Shown one piece after another: positions 44,461 to 53,746 of a DNA stretch of 64,000 nucleotides. Source of the DNA: Micromonospora sp. WMMD980 (GTDB lineage: Bacteria; Actinomycetota; Actinomycetes; Mycobacteriales; Micromonosporaceae); NCBI RefSeq assembly GCF_029626035.1, contig NZ_JARUBE010000003.1, positions 930,001-994,000 of the forward strand. The letters run 5' to 3'. The position numbers and the translations under genes are program-made. Below the pieces are notes generated by a model. That model searched no databases and was not told the DNA's origin. It worked only from the letters and a program-made list of their open reading frames with translations. Positions within the stretch are counted from its first letter, which is position 1. Each line of letters begins with the position of its first letter.

Positions 44461-47094
44461 TCAGCAGGTGGGCAGCAGGTTGATGTTGTCGCCGCCCTCC
44501 AGGTTGAGCCAGGCCCACGGGATGTAGTCGCGGCCCTTGCTGTGGTCCACGCGCACCCACCAGGTGCTGCGCTTGTCGTTGTTGTAGATGTAGGCGTAAA
44601 CCTCTTCACCCGACTTCTTGCAGTAGGCCCTGAGCCGGGCGCCGTTGCGCTCCCAGCCCGCCTGCCTGCTGTTGTCCTGCTGGGTGACCTCGAAGATCTC
44701 GTTGCCGTTGCGCTCGCCCGGCACGTCCCGCGAGCAGTAGGTCGCCTCGGCGCCGGAGGAGCCGTTGCGGCAGGTCGCGATCCCGTACAGCGCGTCGGTG
44801 GTCTGGCCCCGGGTCGCCGTGTTCTTGCCGGCCGCGTTGCTCGCGGTCAGCGTGACCGTGTAGGCGGTGCCCGGCGTCAGCCCGGTCACCCGCAGGCTGG
44901 AGCAGCTCCCGCTGGCGGTCTTGCCGCCGGTGGCGGCCGTGCAGGTGGCCCGCCCACCGCCGGCGTCGACGGTGAACGTCACCGTGACCGAGGTGGCGTC
45001 CGCCGACGAGCCGGTCACCGTGATCCGGGGCGCGGCCACCGTGCGGGCGGTGGTGCTGGCCTCCGCGCCGGCGCCGGCCTCGTTGACCGCCTTGACCTTC
45101 ACCGTGACGTTCTGCCCGTCGCCGAGCCCGCCCACTGTCGCCTGCGCGTCGGTCACCTCGACGGTCTTCCCACCGGCCTCCACCACGTACTTCGTCACCG
45201 GGCGGCCGTTCTCCACCGCCGGCGACCACTGCACCGCGACGGTGCCGGGCCGGTCGGCCACGGTGGACGCGCGCAGCTCGGCCGGCGCGTCCGGCGCCGC
45301 GAACGGCACCACCGTGTCGCTCACCGGGGACGCCTTCGACCCGGCGCCCTTCTCGCTGACCGCGGTCACCGTGAACGCGTACTGGGTGCCGTACTCCAAC
45401 TGGCCGGCCGGCACGACCAGCTCGGTCTTGGGCGACTCGCCGGCCGGGGCGCTCGCGCCGGCCGAGGTGGCGGTCACCGCGTACCGGGCGACCTTGTTGC
45501 CCTGGCCGTTGGCCTCCGGCCAGCTCACCCGGACCGTGCCGTCGGGCCGTGCCTCGGCGGTCACCGACGTCGGCGGGTCGGGCACCTCGGCGGTCGGCAC
45601 GACCGGGTTGCTGCGGCGCGCCGGGCCGTCGCCCCTGGCGTTCACCGCGTGCACCGCGAACGTGTACGTCTCACCGTTGGTCAGGCCGGTGATCTCCAGC
45701 GCGCGCTGGTTGGCGCCCACCTGGTGGGTCTGGCCGCCGCCCTCCACCACGTAGCGGATGATCTCGGCGCCGTTCGACGCGGCCGGCTGCCAGCTCACCC
45801 GGGCCGAGGCGTTGCCGGCGGCGGCGCGGACCGACTTCGGCGCGCCCGGCTCGCTCACCTTCGGCTTCTTCGGCGGAGGCGGCGGCGGGGGAGCCGGCGG
45901 CGGGTCGCCACCGAGCACGTCGTTGGCGTACTTGTTGACCTCACGGACCCGGTTCCGGTCGTCGACCACCTGCGCGGTGGACGAGTCCGGCGGGTTGATG
46001 AACAGGTGGTTCTCGCGAACCTCCAGCTCCACCGGGCCGGGCCGGCCGGAGCCCTTGATGGTCTCGACGAGCTGCCCGCCGGCGTCGAACGAGTAGACCG
46101 TGCCGGTGTCCTCGTCGGCGCAGTAGAACCGCCCCGCCCAGGCCACCGCCGGGCTGAGCCGCACGCCGGCCCCGGGCACCGTGAACCTCTTCACCTCGGC
46201 CCCGTCGCGGACCACGTGCACCGACCGGTCGCCCGACACGGTGACCGGCACCTGCGGGCCGCTGGTGCGCGCCGGCAGGTTGCCGGGAGCGACAATGGAC
46301 AGGCTCGCTCGCCGTGTCTCGCCGCCGGTGACCGTCACCAGCGACGCCGACGTGCGGTCGAGCACCGCCACGCCCTCGTCCAGCGTGGACACCACCAGCT
46401 CGTGCGCCGGCTCCGCCACGTCGTACGTCTCGACGCGCTTCGGACTGAGCCCGGCGGGCGGCGCGTCACCCGGCGTGGCCGGCAGGTCGGCGGCGGTGAC
46501 CGCCGAGACGGTGCCCTCGCTCGGCACCGCGACCCACAGCTTGCCCTCGCCGTCGAACGTCCCGCCCGCGATGCCCGGCGGGTATCGCACCGGCTCGCCC
46601 ACCGGCGTCAACGCCCGCGGGTCGAGTTGCCGCACGATGCCCTGCACCGCGTCCACCACGAACGCCGCGTCGTCGTGCAGCGCGACGCTGACGCCCAGCC
46701 CCGGCGCGGTCGGTGTGGTCGCGGTGATCTGCAACGTCGCCAGGTCCAGCGAGCTGACCTGCCCGGTGTTGAGGTCCCGCAGGATCAGCAGCCGGTCGGT
46801 CTGGGCCACCTGCATCTGGTGCCGCCGGCCGCCGGGCACCTCCATCCGGGTGTCCACCCGTGCGGTGATGCCGTTGACCCGGGCCAGCTCGCTGCGGGTG
46901 GTGCTGAACAGCCAGGACGAGGAGTCGAAGGTGGCCACCGCGTTGTCGGCGGCACCGAGCCCGAGCACCGTCAACCCCATCGCCGCCAGCAACGCGCCCA
47001 CGGTGCCGATGGTCACCAGCCCGCCACGCAACCGCTTCCGGGGGCGGGCCGTCTCCGGCCCGGCGGTGCTCGTGACGTCCTCGATGGTGGTCAC
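44461..47094 (-). CDS. Membrane-anchored fibronectin type III protein
   Basis: An 877-residue protein. A cytosolic N-terminus (about 20 residues) and one helix (about 25-48, GTVGALLAAMGLTVLGLGAA) lead to a beta-propeller-like region to about 400. A Pro-rich linker (nine prolines in a row near 435) is followed by three or four fibronectin III domains (PGAPKSVRA, PDPPTSVTA, PDAPAELRA, each with the YVV or YAV and VKAVNEAG-type strand). A Cys-containing terminal domain (about 790-877) follows. It is likely a large extracytoplasmic binding protein. It lies 26 bases upstream of moxR in the same direction, so it probably heads the operon. The GTG has GGAAGG upstream. Confidence 0.87.
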   Translation of the reverse strand: MTTIEDVTSTAGPETARPRKRLRGGLVTIGTVGALLAAMGLTVLGLGAADNAVATFDSSSWLFSTTRSELARVNGITARVDTRMEVPGGRRHQMQVAQTDRLLILRDLNTGQVSSLDLATLQITATTPTAPGLGVSVALHDDAAFVVDAVQGIVRQLDPRALTPVGEPVRYPPGIAGGTFDGEGKLWVAVPSEGTVSAVTAADLPATPGDAPPAGLSPKRVETYDVAEPAHELVVSTLDEGVAVLDRTSASLVTVTGGETRRASLSIVAPGNLPARTSGPQVPVTVSGDRSVHVVRDGAEVKRFTVPGAGVRLSPAVAWAGRFYCADEDTGTVYSFDAGGQLVETIKGSGRPGPVELEVRENHLFINPPDSSTAQVVDDRNRVREVNKYANDVLGGDPPPAPPPPPPPKKPKVSEPGAPKSVRAAAGNASARVSWQPAASNGAEIIRYVVEGGGQTHQVGANQRALEITGLTNGETYTFAVHAVNARGDGPARRSNPVVPTAEVPDPPTSVTAEARPDGTVRVSWPEANGQGNKVARYAVTATSAGASAPAGESPKTELVVPAGQLEYGTQYAFTVTAVSEKGAGSKASPVSDTVVPFAAPDAPAELRASTVADRPGTVAVQWSPAVENGRPVTKYVVEAGGKTVEVTDAQATVGGLGDGQNVTVKVKAVNEAGAGAEASTTARTVAAPRITVTGSSADATSVTVTFTVDAGGGRATCTAATGGKTASGSCSSLRVTGLTPGTAYTVTLTASNAAGKNTATRGQTTDALYGIATCRNGSSGAEATYCSRDVPGERNGNEIFEVTQQDNSRQAGWERNGARLRAYCKKSGEEVYAYIYNNDKRSTWWVRVDHSKGRDYIPWAWLNLEGGDNINLLPTC

Positions 47095-47238
47095 AGCCGG
47101 CTGCCTTCCCGCGTCGGTGGAGGAGGCGCCGCACCTGGCCGACCCTCCCCAGAGCCGGGAGCCATCATAGGTGCCGGCCGGGGCCGGTGAAACCCGCACC
47201 GTCCCCCTGTGGACACCGAGCGTGTCCTCGCCGACCGG

Positions 47239-49803
47239 TCAGTTCGGCGTGCCGCCGCCCTCCCGGTCCGTGCACGCCTGGCCCGAGGTCGCGTACGTGT
47301 CGGTCGAGTAGACCGCCAGCACCGTGAAGCAGTAGTCGAGCTTCGCCTTCAACCCGTTCACCGTGTAGCGGGTCTGCCCGGCGTCCACGGTGGCCATCAC
47401 CCCGAGCTTCTGCCCGGCCCGGCCACCGGCCACCACGAACGGCACGCCACCGTTCGTCGGGTCGGTCCAGGTCACCGTGATCGTCGTGGTGTCGTCGCGC
47501 AACCGCAGGTCACCCGGGGGCGGTCCGGTCACCTTCGGCTTCACCGCGGTGGGCGCCGGCGCCGGCGGCGCGGCGTCCCGGTTCAACCACACCGCGCCCC
47601 CGACGACCGCGGCCACCACCGCCAGCACCGCGCCGCCGACCACCAGGGCCAGCACCGTCCGGTTGCGGCCGCCCGACTCCCGCTCCGCCGTGTCCGGGTA
47701 CGCGGCGGGCTGGTGGAACGCCTGCGGCACCGCCGGCCAGGAACCCTGCTCCGGATACGCCGCCGGTTCCGGCCGCGTCGACTCGGGAAAGTCCAGCAAC
47801 CCGTCGTAGACCGGCAGCGGTCCTCCCTCGACCGGCGGATCCTGCGCGACGCCTCCGTCCCTCCCGACGCCGCCGTCGCCGGCGCTCCCCGGCTCCTCGA
47901 CCGGACCGGGGGCGTAGGCGTCCGCCGCCGGGTCGGGCCCAGCCCCGGCGGGCCCGTCCACCGGCTGTGGCGGGGCCACGCTGCTCCACGGCGGCGCGGT
48001 CAACCCCCACGGAGGTACCGGCGTGCCGCTGACCGGCGCGGCAGGTGGCCCACTGACCGGCGGTGGTGGGTGGCCGCTGACCGGCGCGGCGCTGACCGGA
48101 TACGCGCCGGGCCCACTCACCGCATACCCCGGGGGCCCGCTGACGGGATACGCGGACGGTGCGCCGCCGGTCCCACCCGTGGGGTGTGCGGGCGGCCCGC
48201 TCCCGGGGCGCGCGCCTGTCGGCGCGCCGCTGACGGGGGACGGGCCTGCCGCCGGTCCGACGGCGGAGGGTCCGCTCACGGGAGGTGGGTTCGTGGCCGG
48301 TCCGCTCGCGGCGGGCCCGCCGACGGGTGGTGCGCCGACGGGTGGTGCGCCGACGGCGCGCGGATCCGTGCGCGGTTCGCTCGGCGCGGTGGGCGGGGAC
48401 GCGGCGGCGGCCTGCCGCTCCGCCTCCTCACGCAGCAACGAGCCGATCTGCTGCACCTGGATGGTCGGCTTGTCCCACCCGGGACCGGACGCCGCCGCGT
48501 CGGGACCGGGATCGCCCGGTTGGGGGCCGGGCGTGCGCCCGGTCCGGGCTACCGGCGGCGCGGATTCCGGCCCGGGACCCGCCGCCGACGGTGCAGCGGT
48601 CGGCGGCGCAGGGACCGGCGGGCCCGAGACCGGCGGGCCCGAGACCGGCGGGCCCGAGACCGGCGGGCCCGAGACCGGCGGCGCGGGGGCCGGCGGCGTG
48701 GAGACCGGCGGCGTGGAGACCGGCGGAGCGACCGGGACGCCCGGCGGCGGCAGGACCCCACCTGCCGGCGGCCCGGAGACCGGCGCCGGGTGACGGGGCG
48801 CCGGCGGCACGGTGGACGGAGGAGGCGGCACCGGCGCGGCGGGCGCCGGGGTCGTCCCGGCCGAGATTGCTGGATCAGCTCCACGGTCGGCTGACGGAGA
48901 CGGCCGACGAGGCGGCGGGATCACCGGCGCCGGAGGCAGAGGCGGGGACGCGGTGCCCTGGTCGGGTGGTGCGGACAAGCGAGCGGTGGTCTGCCCGGGT
49001 GCCGCGGGTAGCCGCCTGGCCGGGTCTCCGGACGGGCTCGGAGGCGGTGCCCACGGATTCTCCGGCCGCTCCGCCGGGGCGGACCGAGCCGGGGGTGACG
49101 AGGCGGGAATCACCGGCGGAGGCGGCAGTGGCGTCCGTGCGCTCCGAGTCGCCGACGCGGACCCCGGCCAGGGCGTCCGCGTCGGCGGGGCCCACTCGGC
49201 ACCGGGCACGGAGGCCGGCGGTGGCGCGGAGGCCGGCGGTGGCGCGGGCCGGGACGGGTGCCCGGGCGCGACCGTCGGCAGTGACACGGTGGGCTCGGAC
49301 CACGCCGGATCGGGGGAACCGCCGGCAGCGGCGGCGGAGCCGCCGGGCGGGAGGCCGTGACCACCGGTCGCGGCGGCGGAGCCGCCGAGGTAGTGGCGGG
49401 CCGCGCGTACCGCCGGGTGGTCCGGGCCCAGCACGGCGGGCCCGGCGGCGGCCACCCGGCCGTAGTTGCGGCGGGCCTCGTGCCGGTTGCCCAGTTCCTC
49501 GGCGACGCCGGCGAGGTCGAAGCTGAGGGCGAGCATCAGGGGGTCGGCGTCGCCGCGGCGGCGCTCGCCCGCCGCGTACGCCTCCTCGAGCACCCGACGG
49601 GCGGCGGCCGGGTCGTCGGCCTCCCGGTGCAGCCGGGCCAGCAGGTGGCCGGTGGCCAGGACGTCCTGGTGGTCCTCGCCGTACGCCGGTCGGGCCGCCG
49701 CGATCGCGTCGGCGAGCAGGCGGCGGGCGCCGGTCAGGTCGCCCGCGGCACGAAGCGCCAGGGCCTGGTGTTGCGCGGCGGTCAACGGGGAGGGGTGGGA
49801 CAC
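47239..49803 (-). CDS. TPR protein with long Pro-rich linker, one TM helix and C-terminal Fn3-like domain
   Basis: About 854 residues. Residues 1-120 form tetratricopeptide-like helices (AAQHQALALRAAGDLTGARRLL, DPLMLALSFDLAGVAEELGN). Then comes a roughly 550-residue Pro/Ala/Ser/Gly-rich linker with GPPVSGPPVSG repeats. One membrane helix near 735-760 (VLALVVGGAVLAVVAAVVGGAVWL) is followed by an extracytoplasmic Fn3-like domain with TITVTWTDPTNGGVPFVV and CFTVLAVY. No ribosome site supports GTG 49803; it is chosen because coding composition and the TPR start there, so the transcript may be leaderless. It precedes the Fn3/MoxR operon after a 144-base gap and may be functionally linked. Confidence 0.75.
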   Translation of the reverse strand: MSHPSPLTAAQHQALALRAAGDLTGARRLLADAIAAARPAYGEDHQDVLATGHLLARLHREADDPAAARRVLEEAYAAGERRRGDADPLMLALSFDLAGVAEELGNRHEARRNYGRVAAAGPAVLGPDHPAVRAARHYLGGSAAATGGHGLPPGGSAAAAGGSPDPAWSEPTVSLPTVAPGHPSRPAPPPASAPPPASVPGAEWAPPTRTPWPGSASATRSARTPLPPPPVIPASSPPARSAPAERPENPWAPPPSPSGDPARRLPAAPGQTTARLSAPPDQGTASPPLPPAPVIPPPRRPSPSADRGADPAISAGTTPAPAAPVPPPPSTVPPAPRHPAPVSGPPAGGVLPPPGVPVAPPVSTPPVSTPPAPAPPVSGPPVSGPPVSGPPVSGPPVPAPPTAAPSAAGPGPESAPPVARTGRTPGPQPGDPGPDAAASGPGWDKPTIQVQQIGSLLREEAERQAAAASPPTAPSEPRTDPRAVGAPPVGAPPVGGPAASGPATNPPPVSGPSAVGPAAGPSPVSGAPTGARPGSGPPAHPTGGTGGAPSAYPVSGPPGYAVSGPGAYPVSAAPVSGHPPPPVSGPPAAPVSGTPVPPWGLTAPPWSSVAPPQPVDGPAGAGPDPAADAYAPGPVEEPGSAGDGGVGRDGGVAQDPPVEGGPLPVYDGLLDFPESTRPEPAAYPEQGSWPAVPQAFHQPAAYPDTAERESGGRNRTVLALVVGGAVLAVVAAVVGGAVWLNRDAAPPAPAPTAVKPKVTGPPPGDLRLRDDTTTITVTWTDPTNGGVPFVVAGGRAGQKLGVMATVDAGQTRYTVNGLKAKLDYCFTVLAVYSTDTYATSGQACTDREGGGTPN
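48613..48672 (-). repeat. Four exact 15-bp tandem repeats in the Pro-rich linker
   Basis: The 15-mer GACCGGCGGGCCCGA occurs four times in a row (48613, 48628, 48643, 48658). On the minus strand it encodes repeated SGPPV units. It is a simple in-frame microsatellite-like expansion likely to vary in length between strains. Confidence 0.95.
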
Positions 49804-50003
49804 GTGGGCAATGCTGCCCGGACTCGCCTGTTCCGCGCTACCCGCCCGGATCGGCAGAGGGTTTGAGCTGCTCAAACATGGCCCGTTGGCGGTGATGTGC
49901 ATGATCGTTCCGGGCCGTGTACAGTAATCCCCCGTGCGGCCCCCCGGGTCGACCGAGGCGGTGAGGCCATCACCACGGTCGATTGGGTAGGCTGAGCGAG
50001 CAA

Positions 50004-50087
50004 GTCCGGGTGGCGGAATGGCAGACGCGCTAGCTTGAGGTGCTAGTGCCCGTATAGGGCGTGGGGGTTCAAGTCCCCCCTCGGACA
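50004..50087 (+). tRNA. tRNA-Leu (anticodon GAG)
   Basis: A class II tRNA with a long variable arm. The acceptor stem GTCCGGG (50004-50010) pairs with CTCGGAC (50080-50086). The D arm is TGGCGGAATGGCAGACGC, the anticodon loop contains TTGAGGT with GAG, and the T arm is GGGGGTTCAAGTCCCCC. CCA is not encoded. Its 3' end is duplicated at 54987-55001, which marks it as an integration site. Confidence 0.95.
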
Positions 50088-50088
50088 C
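50074..50088 (+). repeat. Putative attL-like repeat at the tRNA-Leu 3' end
   Basis: TCCCCCCTCGGACAC here is repeated exactly at 54987-55001. Similarity extends leftward through GTTC(A/G)A. This is the usual attachment geometry for elements integrated at a tRNA 3' end. Confidence 0.75.
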
Positions 50089-50136
50089 ATCATTACCACA
50101 TATTGATCATAATCCGCGCAGGTTGACCTGCGCGGA

Positions 50137-51501
50137 TTATTCTGTAGTTGGTGTGCAGTGTTCCTGGTCGCAGACGATGGTGATCTTCTTGCTGCGCAGG
50201 AGTGTGACCAGGTCGTGTGGAGCTTGGATCCCGCTGGGGAGGAGGGGATGGTCGGCGAGTCGGGCGATGATGTGGTCTTCCCTGAGGTAGAGGATCTTGC
50301 GCCGGGGGTTGGTGGTCTGTTGGGTGCTGGTGCGGCCGTGGCGGCACCGGTAGCCGGGGCGTTGATTGACCCAATGGGATTCCAATCGCCGTCCGCAAGG
50401 TCCGCAGCGCAGTAGGCCGGTGAACAGGTAGCGGCGGGTGGTGCCGTCGTGGGCGCTGCGGTGGGAGCGGATGGCCTGGGCGGCGACGAAGTCCTGTTCG
50501 CTGACCAGCGCGGTGTGGGCCTGGTGCGTGGAGACCACCCAGTCCTTGGTTGGGTTCCGCCGGAGGGGTTCCCGCTGCGGGCTGCTGGTGTCGGTGTGCG
50601 CGGGTTGCCGGTTCCAGACCTGCCTGCCGGTGTAGCGAGGGTTGGCGAGGATCGCCGCGACCGTGCGCAGGGTCCACCAGTTGCCGTTGCGGTGGGGATT
50701 GCGGTCGGGATCGACGTTCGATGGGCATGGTGTGCTGGCGTCGTTGAGGGCGCGCGCGATGCTGGCGAGGCTGTGGCCATCCAGGCGTTGCGTGAATATC
50801 CACCGCACGTGTGCGGCCGTGGCCGGATCCGGTTCGAGGCTTTGGAGCCGGCGACCCCAGCGGGCGTGGGCGGTGTTCGGATGAGGGCCGGCGTCGACGA
50901 GTCGGTAGCCGTAGGGCGGCCGGCCTCCGAGATATCGTCCCTGCTCTCGCGCTTGGGCCCGCATCGCCGTGACGACCCGGAACCGGGCGCGCTGCACCTC
51001 ACGTTTCGACTGGGCGCCCAGCATCATGATCAGCGCCTGATGGGTCGGGTTTTGGTGATCGACAGGCCCGTGCATCTCGGGCAGCCACAGCTGCACGCCG
51101 TGCTGTTCGAGCACGGGCGCCAGGTGCTGCAACTGGTTGGTTGAGAACGCCCGCTCGTACTCGCCGATCACGATCGCGTCGAACCCGCGATCTGGGTCGT
51201 CAAGCGCGGCCAGCAGCGCAGCGGCCTGCGGACGCTGCCGCCAACTGCGGCGGCGAGAGCAGCCGATGTCGAAGTACTCGGCGACGATCACACCGTGAGC
51301 GGCGACGAGCTCAATAGCGCAGTCCCATTGCCAGTGCCGGGACGTCACTCGGTCCTGGTGCTCGACTGTCGACATCCGGCCGTAGAACGCAAACCGCAGG
51401 CCGCGCCGCCGTTGGTGAGGTGGTTGCGGGTCGGCCTGCGGCTGGCTGCTGAGCCATCGAGTCAAGGGAGCGTCCAGATCGTCATGCGGGTTGTCTGACA
51501 C
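50137..51501 (-). CDS. Large serine recombinase
   Basis: About 454 residues. The N-terminal resolvase domain has the nucleophile Ser in FYGRMSTVEHQDR (R-x-Ser) and RQRPQAAALLAALDD; the AIVIGEYERAF strand follows. The recombinase domain has GGRPPYGYRLVD, SLASIARALND and ANPRYTGRQVWNR. The zinc ribbon has LLRCGPCGRRLESHW with a second Cys set (YRCRHG). It is of the kind that integrates or excises elements. GTG 51501 is preferred (AGGA about nine bases upstream); an upstream TTG at 51543 is possible. It reads toward the tRNA 3' end, with its stop 50 bases from the putative att site, the common arrangement for an integrase. Confidence 0.9.
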   Translation of the reverse strand: MSDNPHDDLDAPLTRWLSSQPQADPQPPHQRRRGLRFAFYGRMSTVEHQDRVTSRHWQWDCAIELVAAHGVIVAEYFDIGCSRRRSWRQRPQAAALLAALDDPDRGFDAIVIGEYERAFSTNQLQHLAPVLEQHGVQLWLPEMHGPVDHQNPTHQALIMMLGAQSKREVQRARFRVVTAMRAQAREQGRYLGGRPPYGYRLVDAGPHPNTAHARWGRRLQSLEPDPATAAHVRWIFTQRLDGHSLASIARALNDASTPCPSNVDPDRNPHRNGNWWTLRTVAAILANPRYTGRQVWNRQPAHTDTSSPQREPLRRNPTKDWVVSTHQAHTALVSEQDFVAAQAIRSHRSAHDGTTRRYLFTGLLRCGPCGRRLESHWVNQRPGYRCRHGRTSTQQTTNPRRKILYLREDHIIARLADHPLLPSGIQAPHDLVTLLRSKKITIVCDQEHCTPTTE

Positions 51502-51649
51502 GCCGATATTCCTACGAAGGATCTTCGCGGTCGGGTCGGACAAGCAGTCCGTGGGCGTTCATCGCGGCAGTCGGGCACCTCGGAGGCGTCGGTCAGTACC
51601 ACCACCTGCGGCTTCTACGAGGACTCCGCACCGCGACGGCCTTGGTTAG

Positions 51650-53051
51650 TACTCCAACGTCACTTCGCCTGTCTGCGCTGGTAGTGGGCACGTCGGGCTC
51701 GGGCTTGGGATGTTCGTCGCCAGATCGACCAGTGCAGGGTGTGCGCGGGTGGGAGCGTCACGGCGAGAACGAAGGCGTTGAGGAGTCGGCGGATCTCGGC
51801 GACGGTCAGCGCGATGATCTCCGGGTCGGTGTCGGGCTGCTGGGCGGCGATGATGGTCAGGACGGCCAGGGCGAGCATGGCCAGGGTGATGAATCGGTGC
51901 CACCCGGCCCAGCCGCGGACCTGGTAGTGGTCGAGGCCGACTTGGCCTTTGCCGGTCTGGAACAGCTCTTCGATGCTCCAGCGGGAGCCGGCCATGGTGA
52001 CGAGGGTGTGCAGCGGGACGGGGCGGGGTGACCAGCACAGGTAGAAGGCCAACTCACCGGTGGTGCGGTTGCGGCGGATCAGCAGCCACCGGTGCTCGAC
52101 GGGGCTGGTGGCGGTGGTGATCCAGGCCCACAGGTAGTCGCGGGGACCTTTCGCTCCCGGCCCGCAACTATGCAGTTGCCACTCGGCGGTGGGGATCCGG
52201 TCGGCGAGGTCGTCGACGCGGATCAGGGTGCGACCGTCGTTGATGTGCACGCGTCGGTCGCAGCCGACGGCCAGAACGTAGCCGATCCCGCGGTGTTCGA
52301 GGTCAGCGCGTAGGCCGGGATCGGCGCCGTAGACCTCGTCGCCGGTCACCCACCCGAACGGGACTCCGGCATCCAGCGCGGCGGCGATCATCTGCCGGGC
52401 GAGGGCAGGCTTCGTGGCGAACCCGACCTGGTCGGGGACGCCGGCGGCGGCGAGGCGGTCGGGCTGCTGACACCAGGTCGTCTCGGGCAGGTAGAGCCGA
52501 CGGTCGATCATCGCCCGCCCCTCGGGCGAGACGTAGGCCAGGAACACCCCGACCTGGCTGTTCTCGACACGTCCGGCGGTGCCGGTGTACTGCCGCTGGA
52601 CCCCGACCGAGCACAGACCCTTCTTCAGGAACCCGGTCTCGTCGCAGGCCAGCACCGCGTCGGGGTGCCCGAGCTGCTCGATCAGCCAGGCCCGAACGTC
52701 GTCGCGGACGCCATCGGCGTCCCACACCGCCGTGCGAAGCAGCCGCTGCATCGCCTGTGGATCCTCGTGACCCGCCCGTTCCGCAAGCGACCAGCAGGTC
52801 TTGCGTTCCACGCCCGACAACAGCCCTTCCACGAACTGCCCGGCGGTCCGACGGGGCTCCGCCCGCACGAACCGGCCAGCGACACGCGCCACCGCCTCGT
52901 CCAGGACGACCCGCCACCCGGCGGGGTCTACGCTGTGGCACGCGGCCACCGCACGATCTTCGATTGTCCTCACAAACCATCGATGATCAACGCGGTGGCC
53001 GTCTTCATGCCCGCGCCACGCCCAACGCCAAAGCCAAGTGACGTTGGAGTA
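51650..53051 (-). mobile_element. IS701-family insertion sequence, complete
   Basis: A 1402-bp element bounded by perfect 16-bp inverted repeats (51650-51665 and 53036-53051) and flanked on both sides by TTAG (51646-51649 and 53052-53055), a 4-bp target duplication typical of IS701-type elements. It carries one full transposase gene. Because ends, duplication and gene are intact, insertion was probably recent. Confidence 0.95.
51660..52973 (-). CDS. IS701-family DDE transposase
   Basis: A 437-residue transposase. The DDE triad is visible in LACDETGFLKKG, GWVTGDEVYGAD and RWSIEELFQTGKGQVGLDHYQVRGW. The middle of the protein has YLPETTW and ATKPALARQMIAAAL typical of IS701/IS4-like folds. The stop codon lies inside the left inverted repeat. 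It appears complete and should be functional. Confidence 0.93.
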   Translation of the reverse strand: MRTIEDRAVAACHSVDPAGWRVVLDEAVARVAGRFVRAEPRRTAGQFVEGLLSGVERKTCWSLAERAGHEDPQAMQRLLRTAVWDADGVRDDVRAWLIEQLGHPDAVLACDETGFLKKGLCSVGVQRQYTGTAGRVENSQVGVFLAYVSPEGRAMIDRRLYLPETTWCQQPDRLAAAGVPDQVGFATKPALARQMIAAALDAGVPFGWVTGDEVYGADPGLRADLEHRGIGYVLAVGCDRRVHINDGRTLIRVDDLADRIPTAEWQLHSCGPGAKGPRDYLWAWITTATSPVEHRWLLIRRNRTTGELAFYLCWSPRPVPLHTLVTMAGSRWSIEELFQTGKGQVGLDHYQVRGWAGWHRFITLAMLALAVLTIIAAQQPDTDPEIIALTVAEIRRLLNAFVLAVTLPPAHTLHWSIWRRTSQARARRAHYQRRQAK

Positions 53052-53195
53052 TTAGGGTGATGACACAAAGGCCTTTGATCGTCTGACATCGATAGTCGAG
53101 TTCGATTTGAGGTACGCTGCTGGCTCGGTGGATTCATCTACGCCTCTCGCGCGGCCGGTGAGAGGCGTGGCGTTGCTCATCAGGGGAGGAAGCTC

Positions 53196-53720
53196 TTGTC
53201 TGGTCATCCCATGCGTCGCCGGCTCGCCACGGCGGCGGCTATCGTGCTCGGCTCGGCGGCTTGTCTGGTCGCCACTCCCGCGCAGGCCTCATCCGGGACC
53301 CTGTATGTCGGCCCATCGCCGTCGTACGGGTTCTACAACCAGAATGACTCGTCGGATCTACTGCGCGTGCTGGCCAATCCGACCGGGGCAGTGCCCAGCG
53401 GCAAGTGCCTGGACATGTGGTACGACTGGAGCCGCGAGGGCGGTCACTTCGACGCGCGTATGGCACGGTCCTGCCGACCGGCCTCTCAGCGCGACAGTGG
53501 TAACACGTACGAGTCCACGAACGTGTTCGGCTTCAACAAGCTGTTCAGTTGCTATGGCAACAATAACGCGACCACCAGCGGCACTTGCGAGATAGCGATC
53601 GGCGTACCATCTGAGGTCATCGTGAGCATTCCGAACAAGTGCACCCGCTCGTGGTGGCTCACCTCCACTGGCTCGTACCTGTACGACGGGGGCGGCTCGG
53701 TCACTTCTTGCACGTCCTGA
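53196..53720 (+). CDS. Small secreted protein, unknown function (island cargo)
   Basis: About 174 residues. The TTG start is favoured by GGGGAGGA six bases upstream; an ATG at 53211 is the next choice. A clear signal peptide (RRRLATAAAIVLGSAACLVATPAQA-SS) ends near residue 36. The mature part has Tyr/Asn/Gly/Ser-rich sequence and five Cys (KCLDMWYDW, ARSCRP, FSCYG, GTCEI, NKCTRSWW), which suggests a disulphide-stabilised extracellular protein. No family is recognised. It is followed 26 bases later by a lipoprotein gene, suggesting a two-gene unit. Confidence 0.7.
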   Translation: MSGHPMRRRLATAAAIVLGSAACLVATPAQASSGTLYVGPSPSYGFYNQNDSSDLLRVLANPTGAVPSGKCLDMWYDWSREGGHFDARMARSCRPASQRDSGNTYESTNVFGFNKLFSCYGNNNATTSGTCEIAIGVPSEVIVSIPNKCTRSWWLTSTGSYLYDGGGSVTSCTS

Positions 53721-53746
53721 TTTCGTATGAAGGGAGCACACGACCA

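Noticed and set aside
44437..47190. A 917-codon plus-strand frame opposite the Fn3 protein
   Set aside because: A shadow; the minus strand shows Fn3 domains and a membrane anchor.
48613..48672. CRISPR-like array
   Set aside because: The repeats are 15 bp with no spacers and lie in a coding Pro-rich linker.
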